Notes under the pieces: model-generated
What the model was told of the DNA's origin: nothing
The model's database searches: none
What the model saw: the letters and a program-made list of their open reading frames with translations, nothing else
Made by a program: the position numbers and the translations under genes
Source: Lota lota
Taxonomy: Eukaryota > Chordata > Actinopteri > Gadiformes > Lotidae
DNA length: 64,000 nucleotides
Assembly: GCA_026745465.1 (NCBI GenBank)
Contig: JACYXH010000479.1
Span: forward strand, 1,193,047-1,257,046
Direction of reading: 5' to 3'
Part shown: positions 62,820 through 64,000 of the stretch, one piece after another
Numbering within the stretch: position 1 is the first letter of the stretch
Layout: each line of letters starts with the position of its first letter

Positions 62820-63090
62820 CGACCAAGCAGAGGGAGTAATCCCCCTGACTGCTAGCAACGCCGCAGGATAATCTCCATACGGTGAAATCACCAGGGGGAC
62901 AGAACCACGTGGACCCGGTCCAGCTTGACAGCTGACCGGATTGATGATTTTCTCGGGGAGAAAACTTACATTGCAGGGGAAAAAAGAATAAAGGGCGGAT
63001 GAATTATGACAGTTTTCATATTAAGCAGACTTATCGGCAGGAAAAGAGCATTAAGTGTGCCAAGTGCATCAGCCGATAGTATCACAAATT
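62820..63090. promoter_or_regulatory. Candidate conserved non-coding element
   Basis: Repeat-free block with CTTGACAGCTGACC (TGACAG plus E-box-like CAGCTG), CCGGATTGATGATTTTC (PBX-like), GAATTATGACAGTTTTC (TGACAG) and GACTTATCGGC. Two Meis half-sites with a PBX-like word nearby. Confidence 0.36.
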
Positions 63091-63094
63091 GACC

Positions 63095-64000
63095 TGCCAA
63101 TCACCCTCCCCTCACCCTCTCCCCCCACACTGGCTTCAAAGGTGCTGATAAGGTATTTAAGGTCATTTAAAGCAGGTCTGCCTTCTTCTGTACTATTTTA
63201 TCAGTGCCATGTTTCAGGACAAACCAAAGCTTCTTAGTCTTTGACAACGAAGATTTTGGATAATTCAAAATGGAAGTTATCTCACAGGGATGCTCACTCT
63301 CGCTAAAATACCCTATGAATACTATTTTTTTCGAGGTCTTAAAAGGGGCTGTGGATGATTCTTTGCCAGGCTTAGGAGGTAATGTCATTGATATTTATTC
63401 ATCTTATGATGACAAAATCTGTAAACTGATAAGAACATTCATTGCAAGATGACCCCAATGAGTCTTCCATATTTAAGTAATGAATTGTATATACATGAAA
63501 CTCCCAAATCTCCAAGTCAAAGATAGAATAATCTCCAGTGTAAGGCCATCCCAGCAAGGTATTAAAGTAAGCAAATGGTGGGTAATGCCACTGGATTCAA
63601 AAATGTATGTACAACGATGATCCCTTAAGGGTAAATTAAAGCCCTCAGCAAATTGGATGTAACCAAGACTTAAATACAGATTAAAATATTCCAGAATGAA
63701 ATTTATTTTGCCAATCTCCAATACTGTGTATTTGAACACCCTCACATATAATTTAGATACCCCGGGTATAAACACATTTAATCTTCAAATAACTGCGTCG
63801 GGCTTGAGATAATGACATATTATTACAGCTTTACTATGATTTGAAATAAAAAGGAAGAGGACATTAGAATTAAAGTCAAATAGAGAGTGTGGCAGACACA
63901 GGAGAGAGGAAGGAAAGAATCAAACCAGCAAAGGAAGAGGAGAAGGTGCATGTGAGGTGAGGTGAGGTAGAGACAATCGTGGGTTAGGAAGGGGGTTGCA
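63095..64000. other. Intergenic sequence to window end
   Basis: Mostly unique AT-rich sequence without simple repeats until a purine-rich end (63890-64000). No gene recognised. The repeat-free part may hold further conserved elements. Confidence 0.4.

Overview
The window looks like vertebrate, most likely teleost fish, genomic DNA. It has vertebrate-type GT-AG introns, very dense dinucleotide arrays, long G/C homopolymers, GATA arrays and tRNA-type SINE remnants of a kind common in fish. The only protein-coding gene I can support is the 5' part of meis2, a TALE-homeodomain transcription factor gene, on the minus strand. Nothing indicates a bacterial, viral or plasmid origin. Which teleost paralogue (meis2a or meis2b) this is cannot be settled here.

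Positions 1-5601 (minus strand): six consecutive coding exons can be placed to the base from their splice signals: 5590-5601, 4791-5023, 3902-4043, 3558-3608, 2867-2917 and 2218-2367. Together they are 639 nt and encode residues 1-213 with no frameshift or stop. They cover the N-terminus, the PBX-interacting HR1/HR2 (Meis/PKNOX N-terminal) region and the start of the acidic linker. The homeodomain and C-terminal exons lie beyond the left edge, so the gene is truncated by the window. Introns 1-5 are short (293-747 nt). Intron 6 fills at least positions 1-2217.

Positions 5602 to about 6300 hold the 5' leader and proximal promoter. They contain a perfect PBX-MEIS composite site (TGATTGACAG on the minus strand), an ETS-type site and a TATA-like element. 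A GC-rich segment at 7450-7800 ends in a donor-like sequence on the plus strand and could be a divergent non-coding promoter or first exon. It lies just before a 61-bp G-rich tract.

Positions 6300-64000 are upstream intergenic sequence with no convincing protein gene. Unique, homeodomain-motif-rich islands alternate with simple repeats. The islands are what the conserved enhancers of a developmental-regulator gene desert would look like; the strongest are 15.9, 21.3, 27.0, 42.3, 49.5, 58.3-59.1 and 62.4 kb. I infer that most regulate meis2, but no alignment was possible. The repeats include long (CA/GT), (GA/CT) and GATA arrays, about twenty G or C homopolymers of 14-36 bp, a ~45-bp G-rich minisatellite (42.5-42.96 kb), an ACC-rich VNTR (37.74-38.42 kb), four diverged copies of one SINE family and a decayed non-LTR retrotransposon 3' end (19.8-20.3 kb). 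I did not find a new multi-gene system. The most unusual properties are the homopolymer and microsatellite load, the composite (GT)n-G(m) arrays, and the possible autoregulatory site at the meis2 promoter.
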